The notes: generated by a model not told the origin, from the sequence alone. A DNA stretch of 64,000 nt from Elephas maximus indicus (GCF_024166365.1 NC_064824.1:126359608-126423607); one strand, 5' to 3'. Counted from the first letter of the stretch, positions 22,430 to 34,320 are shown. Numbers and translations are program-made.

Positions 22430-24425
22430 TGGAACTAGCCATAAAATTTGTGATTAACATATACAATTTGTAATACATAATATATTTTATTTCAAGGCCA
22501 ACTTCATGGTTTCTATTATGGCATAATGCATCACCCACTCTTGAATATGAGAGAAATGGCAGTCAAAACAAGTATGCAAGAATTGTATGTTCCCATGTCA
22601 CAGCTACCTATAGTGAGGACCTCCTGTCTAGTTGTATCCATGGGATTGTAACTCAGATCTGAACATTATCTGATATGTCTTGGTGTGGAAAGGGAAAGGA
22701 TCCCTTCAGGGAGAAATCAGAAAACTAGAAAACGTTCTAAAGTCTAATGTTCATAGAAGCAACACTGACTCTTTAAACCTTAAAACTCCCTGATGAAATA
22801 GGAACTTGCTTTAATCATGTTTCTTCTCATTTGTCTTCATTAAGGTGTTGAAAATATCCTCCCAGTTATCTCCCTGAAATTTTAATTAATTTCTAAAAGA
22901 ATTGTAATTTTCCACTGAGATGTGATCTCATCCTTGATATCTATGCAGAAGCAAGAAAAGGGCAAGAACAGAGTATCAGTCTTTTCCTTGTTGGAATCAC
23001 ATTTATGGTGTGTCCTCTTTACAATAACAAGAAGGGCTATGAGACTGTCTAGGTACTGAAATTGTAGTCACCAAGCCAAAAGAAGCAAAACTATTAGGAG
23101 CTTTGGATAAGGCATTACCCTTCCAATGAAGAAATTATGTTAGGGTCTCATCTCTGGGAGTTTCCATAGCGACAGCGCCTTCTGTTTTCATTAGAAAAAC
23201 AAAATGACCTCGTCCACCTTCTTATAAGATAGACTTTTGGGCAAAAAATGATTACTACCATCATACCCACTATCACATACACTCATGCACACACACACAA
23301 TGTGAATGAGAGAAATTTGGGTTAGCTGGTGTGAGAGTAGATGAAGGATAGTGCTTCGATGTCTTTTGAACTATTTCAGGAGAAGATACAGAGAAGTTTA
23401 AGAGCCAGGTAGCAGAAATTTCCCAGTGTTCTTTATTTGGGTTGGATAATTGTAAGACTGGTAACTCCAACCCAGGAACTTTCTCAAATTCCTGCCATGA
23501 AGACTATAAACCTACTGTGTTTTCCCTCATACTTATTTCCTCCATTTACAGTAGAGCCACCAGTGTATGCAGGTACTCCATGTGTTGCCGAACGCTTTCC
23601 TTTCCTGACTTCTCTTTAGTGTGACATCTTTCTCCTTAGGCCTTTCCATTCAACAGCAGCTTTTTTTCTTTTTTTTTTTTTTCTTTTCCATTCCTCACAT
23701 TCAGGGTGTTTAATCTCGTTGTTTCTGTTTCTTCACCTCCTCTATTTCAATGTACTTTATCCTGACTTCTACTGCTCATCCAAAATAACACTCAATGAGA
23801 GAGATCAAGGTCAGTAAATACAATGACAGCCTTGACATTCTCATACTAAATTTTGAGGGTTTTTAAGCTGAAAATGATGCTGAAGACTTCTGTAAATGTC
23901 ATATTAGCATATTAAACAGTGGATTTTATTTTGCCATGAAAATACACATTTTATCCAGTACGATATTTAGATTATTGAGATTATTTTAAAGCTAATTTCA
24001 GTAACATCAACAGGTAAAGTGGATCACATGGAAAGACAGTGTGATCTAAGTAAGGTTACTACTCTAAGAACCATGCTCTTGTGTTGGCGGACACTGATTA
24101 ATCTAGTGTTCAGAGCCATTAGACAAAACAACTTCATTTAATGAGCAACTATGTCCACAAAAGAAAATAGACTTATATCACTTGATTACATGAAACCGCA
24201 TATACTTCTTATTAAAAAAAAAAAAAAGGATAATAGTACTCAAATGCTCAAACGGTTAATTTTATAGGCACATTTGATGTCTATGCTAATTAGTACTTAA
24301 GTAATTGTTATATTTTAGATGCCAGCCAGAATTTGAAATACTATTGAAGACTAAATAACCCACTTATCACCTGCTTAGAAGTATTTTGAGCTTTTTGTCA
24401 ATAACAACATCAAGAACAATTTATT
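22430..24425. other. Intron, nothing recognised
   Basis: Two kb of unique-looking intron of the S28 gene with a T run near 23667-23682, an A run near 24213 and a short CA run near 23286. No exon with family similarity was found on either strand. Confidence 0.5.
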
Positions 24426-24429
24426 AAAG

Positions 24430-24745
24430 TTATTGATATCTGTAGTCAAGTCTATCCCAAACTCTTGGAGACCCCATACACAACAGAACTAAATGCTTCC
24501 TGGTCCTGTGCCATTCCTGTGACAGGTTGCAGATCAAACCATTGTGATTCCTAGGGCATTCATTGGCTGATTTCTATAAATATGTATTTTTAATCTGGAA
24601 GCTCCATCGAAGCGTGTACATCATAATACACACAAGCTTCTAATGACAGACTGGTAGTGGCTGTACATAATGTGTATTGTCAGGGAATCCAAACCTGTTT
24701 CCCCACAATGAAGGCAAGAATTCAACCAATGAACCACATTAGCCT
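24430..24745 (-). mobile_element. Second SINE family: tRNA-Gly-like head, RTE-like tail
   Basis: Read on the minus strand it begins AGGAGGCTAATGTGGTTCAT TGGTTGAATTCTTGCC, close to tRNA-Gly (GCATTGGTGGTTCAGTGG), continues through a unique body, and ends with GGCACAGGACCAGGAAGCAT and TTGTGTATGGGGTCTCC, like the RTE 3' end. It is separate from the AfroSINE at the head end. Confidence 0.6.
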
Positions 24746-24816
24746 CCTTCATTTATTATGATATGCTGACATATTTCATCCTATTTAGAGGTCTTTGGCT
24801 ATTCACAATGTGTTAC

Positions 24817-25025
24817 CTTTAATGAAGACAGCAGGCAAATCTTTACTGATACCCTTTGTGATTCCCAGAGGGTGCCAAGGATCAAAGGAACCATTGGGAA
24901 AGATGATTTTGCTTCCTGTCACGTTGAGGCCACCATAGTACGCATTGGTGGATATAACACCCGTGTTCAGGGAATCATGATTGAACTTAGGGCCAAAGAA
25001 ATCAGAACATTGTTGAACAAAATAA
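24817..25025 (-). CDS. S28 peptidase exon with the catalytic aspartate
   Basis: Encodes SYFVQQCSDFFGPKFNHDSL, then a segment containing NAYYGG, NVTGSK and FPNGSFDPWHPLGI, ending in VFIK. C.D.FG, N..YGG and the NG..DPWH.LG box are diagnostic of S28; Asp in FDPWH is the charge-relay aspartate. NVTG and NGSF are possible N-glycosylation sites, consistent with a secretory-pathway enzyme. Acceptor TTTGCAG is at 25026-25032, donor GTAACA at 24811-24816. The last base G joins GT of the terminal exon to give Gly, producing the expected G..HC.DM sequence. Confidence 0.93.
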
Positions 25026-25199
25026 CTGCAAAGAAAATGAGACACAATTTTAGGTGCTGGAGATCAGGGTTGAGGAATGTAGGAAAGACATCTATGGCAA
25101 GAGTGTGGTGTTAATTATTTAGATGTTTTGTTTTTCCCTGAGAATCTGAGTTACTAAAAATAGCTAAAGAGGGATTTCTTAAGAAAGAATTGTATCTAT

Positions 25200-26410
25200 T
25201 TATGTAGCTAGCTAGCTAGCTATCTGTCCGAGTCCAGACTTTCCTCCTATGAGGTCCTCTATTCAGTAAACACAGAGGAATGTAGCCAACAAAGTGCTTG
25301 TCTACCAGACCCTTGGTCAACTCAATGTACCACCTTAGCGAGGAGGCTATAGATACCACAGGCTGCCTTTTTCTGGACGCCACCAAGGGCTTCAAAACAA
25401 AAAGGCAGAAAACACTGTTCTTTGCCTTCTCAAGTCCATACTTCGACTTGAATTAGCAACCACTGTGGAAGGAAGAAGACTGAATGCATAGCCTGCCAGC
25501 CTGATAAAGAAGAAGAGAATACAGATGTAGTGAAAGTGAGAGACTACCTCCAGTGCAGAGAGGCAGGCCCCAGAGCTACCTGAACCCACCCTGTTCTAGT
25601 TGTTCTAGCCTGAGGGTTTACAACATCAAAGAGAGACTGAAGAAGGGAACCAATCAAAAGGGAGATTTCTCCTCCTGTGTCCTAGGAGCAAAAGTGATAT
25701 GCAAAGGAACAAAGGGTTGAAACTGTAGGTGACCCTCTCTCCACAATGGTGTAATAGGCACCGAAAGAAGTGAGGCTACAGTAAGCCTTTGCCCCAGTAC
25801 ATGTACCTTCACCATAGACATCGCTTTTAAAAACTGTGGTGCAATTAATACACTTGACATAGACTAAGTCTTAGCTCCTTTCCTCATTAGGGAATTTCAG
25901 CCTTCGTACTTTGATAGGAGAAAATATAGGCTCCATGTCAAGAATCATGCCTTGCTCTACAAACCCAGTAAATATAAACAAAGGATCACAAAACAATGAG
26001 AATAAATTTTACTAAGGGTTCTCTGTCTTGCTTCATACAACTAGCAAAACTTCACTAACTAAAATTCAAAAGAGATGGAGAACTTGCTTTCTTTAGTTGC
26101 AAATTTGCTGTCACCCATGATCCTTAATTGGATTTTTCAATGAATGCACAAAGTACATTCTTGGTTAGAGTATTAGATAAAATGACCTTGTAATGCCAGC
26201 GAGTAAGACTGAGGCTACTAGTTTGTTTATTTTTATTCATACTCCAATGTTTATAGAGTATTTCCTGGCAGCTACAAGTTAAGTTAGATTTGGAAATTTG
26301 AGATTTGGTTCTACATATCTTATTGGAATTAATTTGGATTTCTCAAACTTCCATCCAAAATATTTCTGCCTTAGATTTTATCAATCTGAAATTGGCCAAT
26401 TTGATCAATT
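25200..26410. other. Intron with unassigned sequence
   Basis: Starts with a short TAGC repeat at 25206-25222. Two minus-strand open segments (25860-25654 and 25589-25392) follow each other in an otherwise unplaced stretch; I could not match them to a gene family. No coding claim. Confidence 0.35.
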
Positions 26411-26420
26411 TACATGTGGG

Positions 26421-26953
26421 AAAAAAAAAAGACAGAAAGAAAGGAAGGAAGGAAGGAACAAGGAAGGAAGGAAGAAAGAAAAGAAGAAAGGGAGGAAGGA
26501 AGGAAGAGAGAGAGAAAGAAAGAAAAAGAGAAAGAGAGAAAGAAAGAGAGAGAGAAAGAAAAAGAGAGAGAGGAAGGAAGGAAGGAAGGAAGGAAGGAAG
26601 GAAGGAAGGAAGGAAGGAAGGAAGGAAGGAAGGAAGGAAGGAAGGAAGGAAGGAAGGAAGGAAGGAAGGAAGGAAGGAAGGAAGGAAGGAAGGAAGGAAG
26701 GAGAGAGAGGGAAAGAAAGAAAGAAGAGAAAGAGAGAGAGAAAGAGAGAGAAAGAGAGAGAGAAAGAGAGAAAGAGAGAAAGAGAGAAGAAAGAGAGAAA
26801 GAGAGAAAGAGAGAAAGAGAGAAAGAGAGAAAGAGAGAAAGAGAGAAAGAGAGAAAGAAAGAAAGAGAGAAGAGAGAGAGAAAGAAAGAAAGAGAGAAAG
26901 AGAGAAAGAGAGAAAGAGAGAGAGAAAGAGAGAAAGAAACAAAGAAAGAAAAA
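26421..26953. repeat. Polypurine (GGAA)n / (GAGAAA)n microsatellite
   Basis: About 530 bp with only A and G on the plus strand apart from a few bases at the ends (such as C at 26459): a GGAAGGAAGG core at 26570-26702 flanked by GAAA/GAGA-rich arms. All long open frames here are the repeat read as Lys/Arg/Glu or Ser/Phe/Leu strings. On the transcript strand of the S28 gene it is pyrimidine-only and starts about 55 nt after the 27008 splice donor. Confidence 0.98.
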
Positions 26954-27007
26954 ACATCTCCATTCATGGTTTCTAGTGACAAACAGAACTCAAAACAGAA
27001 CCTTTAC

Positions 27008-27098
27008 CTGAGAGGCAACCCAGTGAAGGTCTGTTTCTTTGAATCCGTGGTCTGAAAGAACCCAAATTCAGTGCAAGACTGGTAGAAGAGTTGCCTGT
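27008..27098 (-). CDS. S28 peptidase exon (CTEFG block)
   Basis: Encodes RQLFYQSCTEFGFFQTTDSK then KQTFTGLPL. The RQ..YQ.C.EFGF.Q block is one of the strongest S28 signatures and returns the chain from the cap to the hydrolase fold. Acceptor TTTCTAG is at 27099-27105, donor GTAAAGG at 27001-27007. Length 91 bp; the final AG joins T of the next exon to give Ser. A polypyrimidine run on the transcript strand, from the purine microsatellite at 26421-26953, begins about 55 nt past this donor. Confidence 0.92.
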
Positions 27099-27109
27099 CT
27101 AGAAAGCAA

Positions 27110-27780
27110 AACATCAATTCATTTAACCAGAAATGATATTTTTGTCAATTACCAAATAAAAAGCTTAAAAGATTTCAGTACACAGTTTTACATGATGCTT
27201 GTGACATTGTAAAGCACATTTGATCTCATCATTATCAATATTTTTAGTCATGTCCAACATTACCAGAGCAAGAAACTACATCCAATGAGAAGGAGATTTT
27301 GGCAAGGTCCCCTCATGCTCCTAAAGGAATCCTATCTTTTTTCCTCAGGACTAGCTCTTTGAGCACCTCGATTCTGCCCTTCTTTCCACCCTCTATTTCT
27401 AGCTTCTACTGGAATACGCTCCATTCTATCTGCATCTGCCTCTAGTTAACTCCTGTTCAGGATGTCACAGGCTCTTCTCCACAAAGTTTCTTGATGGAGG
27501 GATGCACACTCATTGCCCTTGTGCCTCACCATTTCCACGTCTTCAGTCATGCTATGACTGCAACTTCTCCCCCAGAAAGGTCACCAATATTGGTGGGATG
27601 ATATAGATCAACTCATCATTCTGTGGATAATAACTGAGATGTTCAGTTCATTTAAAGTCTAGCAGATATGTAAAGAATTCACAGATCTCTGATCAATTTA
27701 CTTCAACATATTAAGAACTATTCATACTACAAATAGCTTGCAGTTGCAGTTACATTAGATGTCAGACAGGCTAATGATAG
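27110..27780. other. Short intron between two S28 exons
   Basis: Unique-looking sequence; an AfroSINE follows at 27785. Confidence 0.5.
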
Positions 27781-27784
27781 AAAG

Positions 27785-27992
27785 AGGGACCCTGGGTGGT
27801 GCAAATGATTTTTACTCGACTACTAACTAACTTAAAGGTTGGCAATTTGAACACCCCCGGGAATTCCACGCAAGAAAGGCCTGGTGATATTGCCCTATAA
27901 AGATTATAGCCAAGAAAACCTATGGTATGTTTCTGTCCTGTAACAATTAGGGTTGCCATGAATCAAAATCAACTGGACAGCAACAGATTAGG
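27785..27992 (+). mobile_element. AfroSINE, old
   Basis: GGGACCCTGGGTGGTGCAAA head, GGTTGGCAATTTGAACACCC, TATAAAGATTATAGCCAAGA middle and GCCATGAATCAAAATCAACT tail. Confidence 0.8.
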
Positions 27993-28287
27993 TCTTTTCA
28001 GAGTGCAAACACATTTGGAGAACTATTCTATATAGAATTTGAAGTGGAGTGAAGTATTTCATTGGCACCGGTGATGCTAGATTAGTGTTGAAAAGTACTA
28101 AGGGTCACCTTTCTGTGTTCTGCTTCTTGCAATCCTAAGCATTTGGTATTTCTGAATCTTTTACTAACGTGGTTTAATCTGTTTATGTCCAGCTCCTTGA
28201 CTCATTCACTCTCTGTTCCCATCTTTCAGAAAACCCCTTAGCTGTGGCTATTTTGTTACTTCTCATTTTCACCAGATAATACTTTAC

Positions 28288-28486
28288 CAGTTGTAGGATT
28301 GTGGTGGTCGATGGAAGAGTCCAATAAGACTTCCAGTTTCTCTCTGTAATGGGCAGGGAAGCAACGCGAATATTCATGCTTGAACAGTAAATGTGTAATT
28401 CTAATGTATCTATAGTATGGTGAACCCAGTGAGATGTCAGCCATCATGACACAAAGTTCATCCATGCTGAATGAAAGCTGTTCTCC
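28288..28486 (-). CDS. S28 peptidase exon (DELC block)
   Basis: Encodes GEQLSFSMDELCVMMADISL then GSPYYRYIRITHLLF, CFPAHYREKL and SSIDHHNPTT. The S...LC.[IV]M pattern is the conserved cap-domain segment of PRSS16-like enzymes. Acceptor TTTGCAG is at 28487-28493, donor GTAAAGT at 28281-28287. The exon begins in phase 0 and its last base G joins AC of the next exon to make Asp, so 66 full codons lie inside it with no stop. Confidence 0.9.
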
Positions 28487-28494
28487 CTGCAAAA

Positions 28495-29165
28495 ATCAAG
28501 ATTCCAATTATCCTTAAGACAATATACATGGCATGACTTTCAGCTCCAAACAGAATTGAGCTCCAAAATTATTTTCAATGCTTTAAGTGATTCCTTTCAG
28601 TTCAAATAAGTTACAAATAATCTTTGGTGACCTGGCCTGAGGATCAATTTCTGAAAACTGTCAGCTCACTTGTATGGGTTGCAGAGTCTATTAAAAGTGA
28701 GTCAACCTCCCTTGTGCAAGACACATAGCTCATAAAAGCACTTGATTTAACGAAGACTTTTGGTCTTCAGGTCAGTATTTGGTTTGGAAGAGTTAACCAA
28801 TAAGTAAGCTTTGATTAGCATGCAGTATCTTGCCAGATCAGTGCTAGAACTTATGGGAGGTGTAAAAGGTGAGTGCCAAGGATCTAGTCTAAGAAGACAA
28901 GGTACATAAAATACGAAAAAGTAGTGAGCGACTCTGGGAATTCTAAGTGAGTTTTGTGAGGACTAGAATCGTGAGAAAAGCTTCCTGATGAGGTAGGAAT
29001 TCAGGTGGACCTGGAAGATGGTGTAAGGTTTAAATAGAAATAGAGTGCATTTGTATGATTTTATTAATATGAAGTATCTAGAATAGACAAAGGTATAGAG
29101 ATTAGTGTTTAAAAGCAAAGAGGGAAAGAAAAAGGGGAGAATCACTTTTTAGGTAATGTAGAGTT
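28495..29165. other. Intron, nothing recognised
   Basis: No open frame, repeat or regulatory site I can support. Confidence 0.45.
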
Positions 29166-29169
29166 CTTG

Positions 29170-29325
29170 TTTATGGGGCTGGAAAATTTGGCAAAATGGA
29201 TATTGGTGATGGTTGCACAACATGGCTAATGTTTTCTATTGAATTGTACATGTGAGAAATGCTGAGAGGCAAATGTTAGGTTTTTTAAATTTTTACAATA
29301 ATAAAAATTAAAAAACTAGAGTGCA
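29170..29325 (+). mobile_element. Ancient L1 3' end (tentative)
   Basis: TTGGTGATGGTTGCACAACA, ATTGAATTGTACATGTGAGA and a final ACAATAATAAAAATT follow the pattern of old mammalian L1 3' ends. Confidence 0.45.
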
Positions 29326-29394
29326 TTTTAAGCAAGGGGAACAAACGACTGAAGAAGTGGTGGCAAGGACATGCAATGTCTATGAGGATGATCA

Positions 29395-29605
29395 GTAAGG
29401 CTGGATGTGTGGCACTGAATTAGCTACTTAACTCTCTGAGTCTTAGTTTGCTCATATGTTCTGTGTGGACAATAAGAATAAGCTACTCAGAATAACTGAA
29501 AAGGTTGCTGTGAGGATTAAATGAAAAGAGTCCTTAGGATAATGCATAGAACAAAAGTCTTTCAATAGGAAGTAGCATTGTTTTCATTATAATTATTATA
29601 TTTCT
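29395..29605 (+). mobile_element. MIR
   Basis: AGCTACTTAACTCTCTGAGT, CTTAGTTTGCTCATATG and TGCTGTGAGGATTAAATGAA follow the MIR core and tail pattern. Confidence 0.7.
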
Positions 29606-30024
29606 TCTTCCATTTTTTTTTTTTAATCATTGTAACGGTATAGGAATTAGAGTATTTGACATTTCTATCATCTACACGTACATATAATTAATAGTTGTTA
29701 ATTATAATTATGTTGTTCAATAAACACTTTTTTAAATTTTAGTCAAGAATACTAAAAAAATAAAACTGGAAATATCTATTAATTGTAGAATGCGGTCAGA
29801 TATGGAATTCTTACATTTTTGTTGATTTTCACTTTCAGAGCGTTAAAGGCCTGTGTAGAAAAGTTTTTAAAGGAACAATAATATTTTTCTATTTCAAATA
29901 TGCCACCTATTAAGAAACACAACAGTTTTAATGTGGATGAAGGGCAAATCTGTTGGCAGAATTATACTTCCTGATTTACACTTAGTGAATTCTCTATGGA
30001 TATAGGAATCTCTAATGCCGCACT

Positions 30025-30230
30025 TGGAGTTCCTGGGTAGTGCAAATGGTTAATGAGCTCAACTGCTAGTTAAAAGGCTAGAGATTCAAGTCCACCCGAA
30101 GGTGTCTCAGAAAAAGTGTTTGGCAATGTACTTCCAAACAATCATCTAATGGAAATTCTGTGGGTAGAAGCTTACTGTGACACACAAGAAGACACTATGA
30201 GTTGGATTGACATGACAGCAGCTAGTTGAT
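30025..30230 (+). mobile_element. AfroSINE, old
   Basis: GGAGTTCCTGGGTAGTGCAA head, GAGATTCAAGTCCACCCGAA, ACTTCCAAACAATCATCTAA middle and ACTATGAGTTGGATTGACAT tail. Confidence 0.75.
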
Positions 30231-30390
30231 TAAACCCTACATTTGAACAGGAAATCTGAAGCTGAATACCAACACAGAAGGGGTTGCTAAAGAAAATGAG
30301 TGTGGGAAAGGAAACACACTTACCCTTTATTAACTCCTTTTTTCTCACATTTCATAGGACTTTCCTATCGTGGGATTATGGAGAGAGGTA

Positions 30391-30565
30391 AGGAGAGCCC
30401 TGGTGGTGCAGTGGTTAAGAGCTCTGCAGCCAACCAAAAGGTTCGCATTTCAAATTCACCAGCCATTCTTTGGAAACGCTTTTGGGCATTCTACTCTGTC
30501 CTATAGGATCGCCATGAGTTGGAGCTGATTCAGTGTCAGCGGGTTTGACTTTTTGTCTTTTTTTT
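30391..30565 (+). mobile_element. AfroSINE
   Basis: GAGCCCTGGTGGTGCAGTGG head, TCTACTCTGTCCTATAGGAT tail block, and the short form lacking the CTTCCATAAAGA middle. Confidence 0.9.
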
Positions 30566-30769
30566 AAAAGGATGGACATGTGCAGTTAGAATAGAAGACA
30601 GAGACTTAAATTCCATAAGAATCACCTGAGGACCTGATGCCTGGTTCCCACTCTAGAGGCTTGGCAGTGAGAACAAGGAATCTGCATTTTTATCGTGCCT
30701 TTCAGGCAATGTGCTGCAAATTGGTCATCATCACAATTTCAGAAATTCTGGTCTAGCTGAAATCTCTTA

Positions 30770-31550
30770 GAAGCTGATATTGAAAGAAGAAACTACCCTC
30801 ACCATGTGGTCTATATAGTGGCATTTCAGGGGATTTGGTTTCATTTGGCATAGCTAAGGCCCTGTTAAAAGAAGGAACAGATTTAGAGTGTTTGCTTGAG
30901 TGAGGGAGAAATCCTTGAAAAATCCATAATTTGCTGAGCATCATCTGCGTTCACGGCCTCACATTGGATAGCAAGGGATTAACACATATCTCTCTTTTCT
31001 ACTACATATCTCTCTTTTCAAGTGGCAAACATAAATATCAATTTTCTTACTAGAGTTGTATGTTATTTCAGCAGAACAAAAAAAAAATGAATTTCAATCC
31101 ACTCACCTTCCCTTATAGCACATAAAATTTTTCCAAATCTAAGTTTAGTGTATTATCAGAAAGAAAAAGCTAGATTTTTGCATAAGAAAGTTCTATGCTG
31201 TAAGGTTTTAAATGTGTAGTTGCCAATCCACATATTCCTAAGTATATTCTGATATTTCAGTCATAAAGCAAAAGGTACAATAAAGTCTCTTATAACAATA
31301 ATAATCTTGGAAATGTAAAAAGAAAAAAAAAAGAGTAAAATCTATCCTCGACCAAGCCCTTTCAAGTCACTTCCTAACTCCAAAGCACACCTCAAGAAAT
31401 TACTGGGTGTTATTCATTAAAATCACCAAGGCAACAGGTACTGAGGGAAAAACCTGCCTTGTGAAGATTAAAGTTTCATTTTAATGAGCATGTGAGCTTC
31501 CTTTAAAGGTTCTTTCAGGAAAACACTATCCTGCCATCACCTGCAGAACA
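30770..31550. other. Intron, nothing recognised
   Basis: No gene, exon or repeat that I can support; short A runs near 31078 and 31320. Confidence 0.45.
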
Positions 31551-31559
31551 GTCCTGCAT

Positions 31560-31755
31560 CTTGGCTCTGCCTCATTTTGGCTGTGTTACTGTAGACCAGT
31601 CATTTGGCCTCTCTGAGGATCAGGGTCCATATCTTTAAATGTGGATGTAAAAAATGCCTACCTGTGAGAGTATCTTAGAGTAAATGAGATAAAATACACG
31701 CATCTGTGGTATAGAGTCCAGCCTCTTAGTTGTGATCATTAAATCTGATATTTTC
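31560..31755 (+). mobile_element. MIR
   Basis: GACCAGTCATTTGGCCTCTC then TGAGGATC and AGTAAATGAGATAAAATACA follow the MIR pattern. Confidence 0.65.
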
Positions 31756-31784
31756 CATGATAGAATGACCATTTAATTTAGAAA

Positions 31785-31936
31785 AAAAAAAAGAAGAAAG
31801 GGAAAAGGGAGAGAAGAAGGAAAAAAAAAAAAAAAGAAAAGCAAGAGAGTCTAAATTTGTTAACTTAATTTGTAATCTTTTTTAAAAAGAAGTTAGGAAA
31901 ACGAAATGTATATATTATTAAAAAAAAAAAAAAAAC
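31785..31936. repeat. A-rich low-complexity stretch
   Basis: Three A runs with GAAGGG interruptions (31785-31848) and a further A15 run at 31920-31935. Confidence 0.8.
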
Positions 31937-32004
31937 ACGTAGTCAAAATAGAGGGTTTTTTTCAGAGAAACTCACAATGAAATTCTGATACAGCCTGTTA
32001 GTAG

Positions 32005-32185
32005 ACTTCTGTTTTGGGGCAAGTGATTTCAAGGCTGGGCTCCTCATTTGTAATATAGGACTAACATAGAGATAGTGTAAGAATTTCTAGCAGAAAAAAT
32101 ATAAACTACTTAGTATATGGTCTGGGGCAGGATAACCCCTTGGCCTGTGGAAGTTGTTATTAATATCATTATCTCACTATTATTG
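32005..32185 (+). mobile_element. MIR, weak
   Basis: GGGGCAAGTGATTTCAAGGC, TCCTCATTTGTAATATAGGA and the later GTTATTATT pattern resemble a diverged MIR. Confidence 0.45.
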
Positions 32186-32189
32186 TTAT

Positions 32190-33180
32190 TATTCATTAAC
32201 AATATGGAATAGGTCATGGCCCTTGGATGCTCATTTCTAGGCAAGCTTATTTTGGTACAAGTCCCTTACATTTGCAAATGATCAAATTGCATGATCTTGG
32301 CCTGACAAAACAACTATTAGCCTCAAAAATAACCTCTAAACGGTTTTCCAGACCATTGGAGGCTAGCCATATAATATTTGGCTTCTGAGTCCTGGAATGT
32401 TTGTTATCTTTGCTGAGAGTTCCTGACAACCAAATTGGAGACCAAGCACACCAGCTACAAAGTCAGAAAATTCTCCAGTGTGTTGAGTAGAAAGGTGGGC
32501 AGGAAAGTAACACTTACACATTAAATCACAGAGAATTATCTGTATGTGACATACTATTTTAATTCTGCTGAAAAGTGGGCAAAGCACACCCTTAAAAAGA
32601 TTAAAAAAATGTATATAGAGCCAATTATTAAATAAGTGTTATTTATTAAGTAATAAGAAAAACTCATGTATGAAATCCAAATTAGAAAACAGATATACAA
32701 ATCGCTAATCACGAGCCCAGTCTCCCCTTAAATGATCCTTTAGAAATAATCAAGAATTTTCTCCACAAATTACTTCCAAATAGAATAGGGAGGAAAGCAT
32801 CGCCCTCATCTCTTCTGTGTAACTAAAATATCCAGGTGTGGATGGTTCTGCTTTTTTAGGCCCTTAGTAATCTTGGTGGGGAAAGAGAAGTCAGTGGAGG
32901 TTTCTGCTCCCCAGCCTGACCTTGTTATTCCCAACCTGTTTTGCCAAGAGTTAGGGGCAACTCCTTTCCAACAATGACTTCAGCTTTCAGTGGATTTTGA
33001 ACTCAAACGGCCTTAGGTTTCTTAATCACTAAACCAAAAAAAAAAAACCCTCTAATTCAAAGTCAGCAATTATTACAATTTCTATTTTTCCCTTCATAGA
33101 AAGATGATTTTCTACCAAGACTTTAAGGTTTAAATTTACAAATATTTCCTTTGCTAGACATTCCACATATACTATTATTG
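32190..33180. other. Intron, nothing recognised
   Basis: Two overlapping minus-strand open frames (32429-32247, 32587-32363) lack family similarity and proper splice context. Confidence 0.4.
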
Positions 33181-33182
33181 AA

Positions 33183-33642
33183 TGTCTATTGTGGTTTGAA
33201 TTGTGTCCCTCCAAATGTCAGGTTGCAGTCCTAACCCGTGATTTCTGTGAATGTGAGCTCATTTGGAAATAGAGTCTTAGAAGATGTTAGCAGATAAGTT
33301 AACATGATGTCTTACCTAAGTAGGTGAGTCCTAATCCAATAAGACTGGTCTCTTATAAAAAGAGGGGAATAGCCACAGACAGATTGACATGCAATAATTA
33401 AGGGAAAAGAGGTATGTAATGATGGCCTTATGATGAGGTTGTAATCCAAGGAATGCCTAAGGTTACCAGAAGCTGAGAGAGACTAGAAAAGATCTCCTCT
33501 AGGGCCTTCAGAGAGTACATGGCACAGGTGACACCTTGAATTAGGGCTTCTAGCCTACAGAGCAGTGAGACACTAAGCTTATATGGCTTATAGACACCCA
33601 CTTTGTGATACTTTGTTAAGGTAGTACAATGAAACTACTTCA
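33183..33642 (+). mobile_element. Solo LTR of the ERVL-MaLR type (tentative)
   Basis: TGTGGTTTGAATTGTGTCCC start, CATTTGGAAATAGAGTCTTA, GGTGACACCTTGAATTAGGG, and CTTTGTGATACTTTGTTAAG end follow a common eutherian LTR layout. No internal sequence. Confidence 0.5.
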
Positions 33643-33649
33643 ATACCCC

Positions 33650-34145
33650 ATGATGTAGATTCATTAAGCCCAAGAGCTTTGGGGCTAGTAGTACCCACTT
33701 CATGTGATATTCTGCTATGAGTCACATAGATAACAAGAAAAAGAAACTGTGGAGGAGGGGCATGCAGACAAATCTTGACCCAAAACAATGATCCTTCTGC
33801 GGATAAAAAAGAAAAACTGAATGGGAGCCAGCCACAGTCTCTGTTCTAAAGAAAAGTATGATCTAGTAGCAGGAATGTATCCATAGAGCACCAAGTGAGG
33901 TAGAAAAAAAAAAAAAAACATATACAACAAGATCATACATAAAATGCTGGGAGTGGGGAGCAGGGGTTAAAAAAAAAAGATTGCATCAGCTTGATGTAAT
34001 CAGGAGAGATTTCATGGGGGTGGCTTTTGAAATTCACTTAATGATTTTTGAGGGGAACAGGATGGGGGTGCATTCCAGAAGACTAGAGTAACATGAGGGG
34101 AAATGTTCATGTTAATACAAGAACAGCAAACTGCAGAATTTGACT
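33650..34145. other. Intron, nothing recognised
   Basis: A run at 33904-33918; no exon or repeat supported. Confidence 0.4.
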
Positions 34146-34152
34146 AGAATGT

Positions 34153-34320
34153 GGAAACTCTGGTGGCGTAGTGGTTAAGTGCTACAGCTACTAACCAAGA
34201 AGTGGACAGTTCAAATTCACCAGGTGCTCTTTGGAAACTCTATGGGACAGTTCTACTCTGTCCTATAGAGTCTCTATGAGTCAGAATCGACTTGACGGCA
34301 GTGGGTTTGTTTTTTTTTTT
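34153..34320 (+). mobile_element. AfroSINE, young short form
   Basis: GGAAACTCTGGTGGCGTAGT head with CTACTAACCAAGAAGTGG, CTCTTTGGAAACTCTATGGG, TCTGTCCTATAGAGTCTCTA, then TGAGTCAGAATCGACTTGAC and a T-rich tail. Essentially complete at about 165 bp. Confidence 0.95.

Noticed and set aside
24680..24745. tRNA-Gly gene
   Set aside because: Only the promoter-like half is conserved and it continues into a SINE body; no complete cloverleaf.
25392..25860. Two successive minus-strand open segments as exons or a processed pseudogene
   Set aside because: No family match and no consistent splice structure with the neighbouring S28 exons; left as unassigned sequence.
26298..27055. Open frames of 190-237 codons on both strands
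   Set aside because: Translated polypurine microsatellite: Lys/Arg/Glu or Ser/Phe/Leu strings in every frame.
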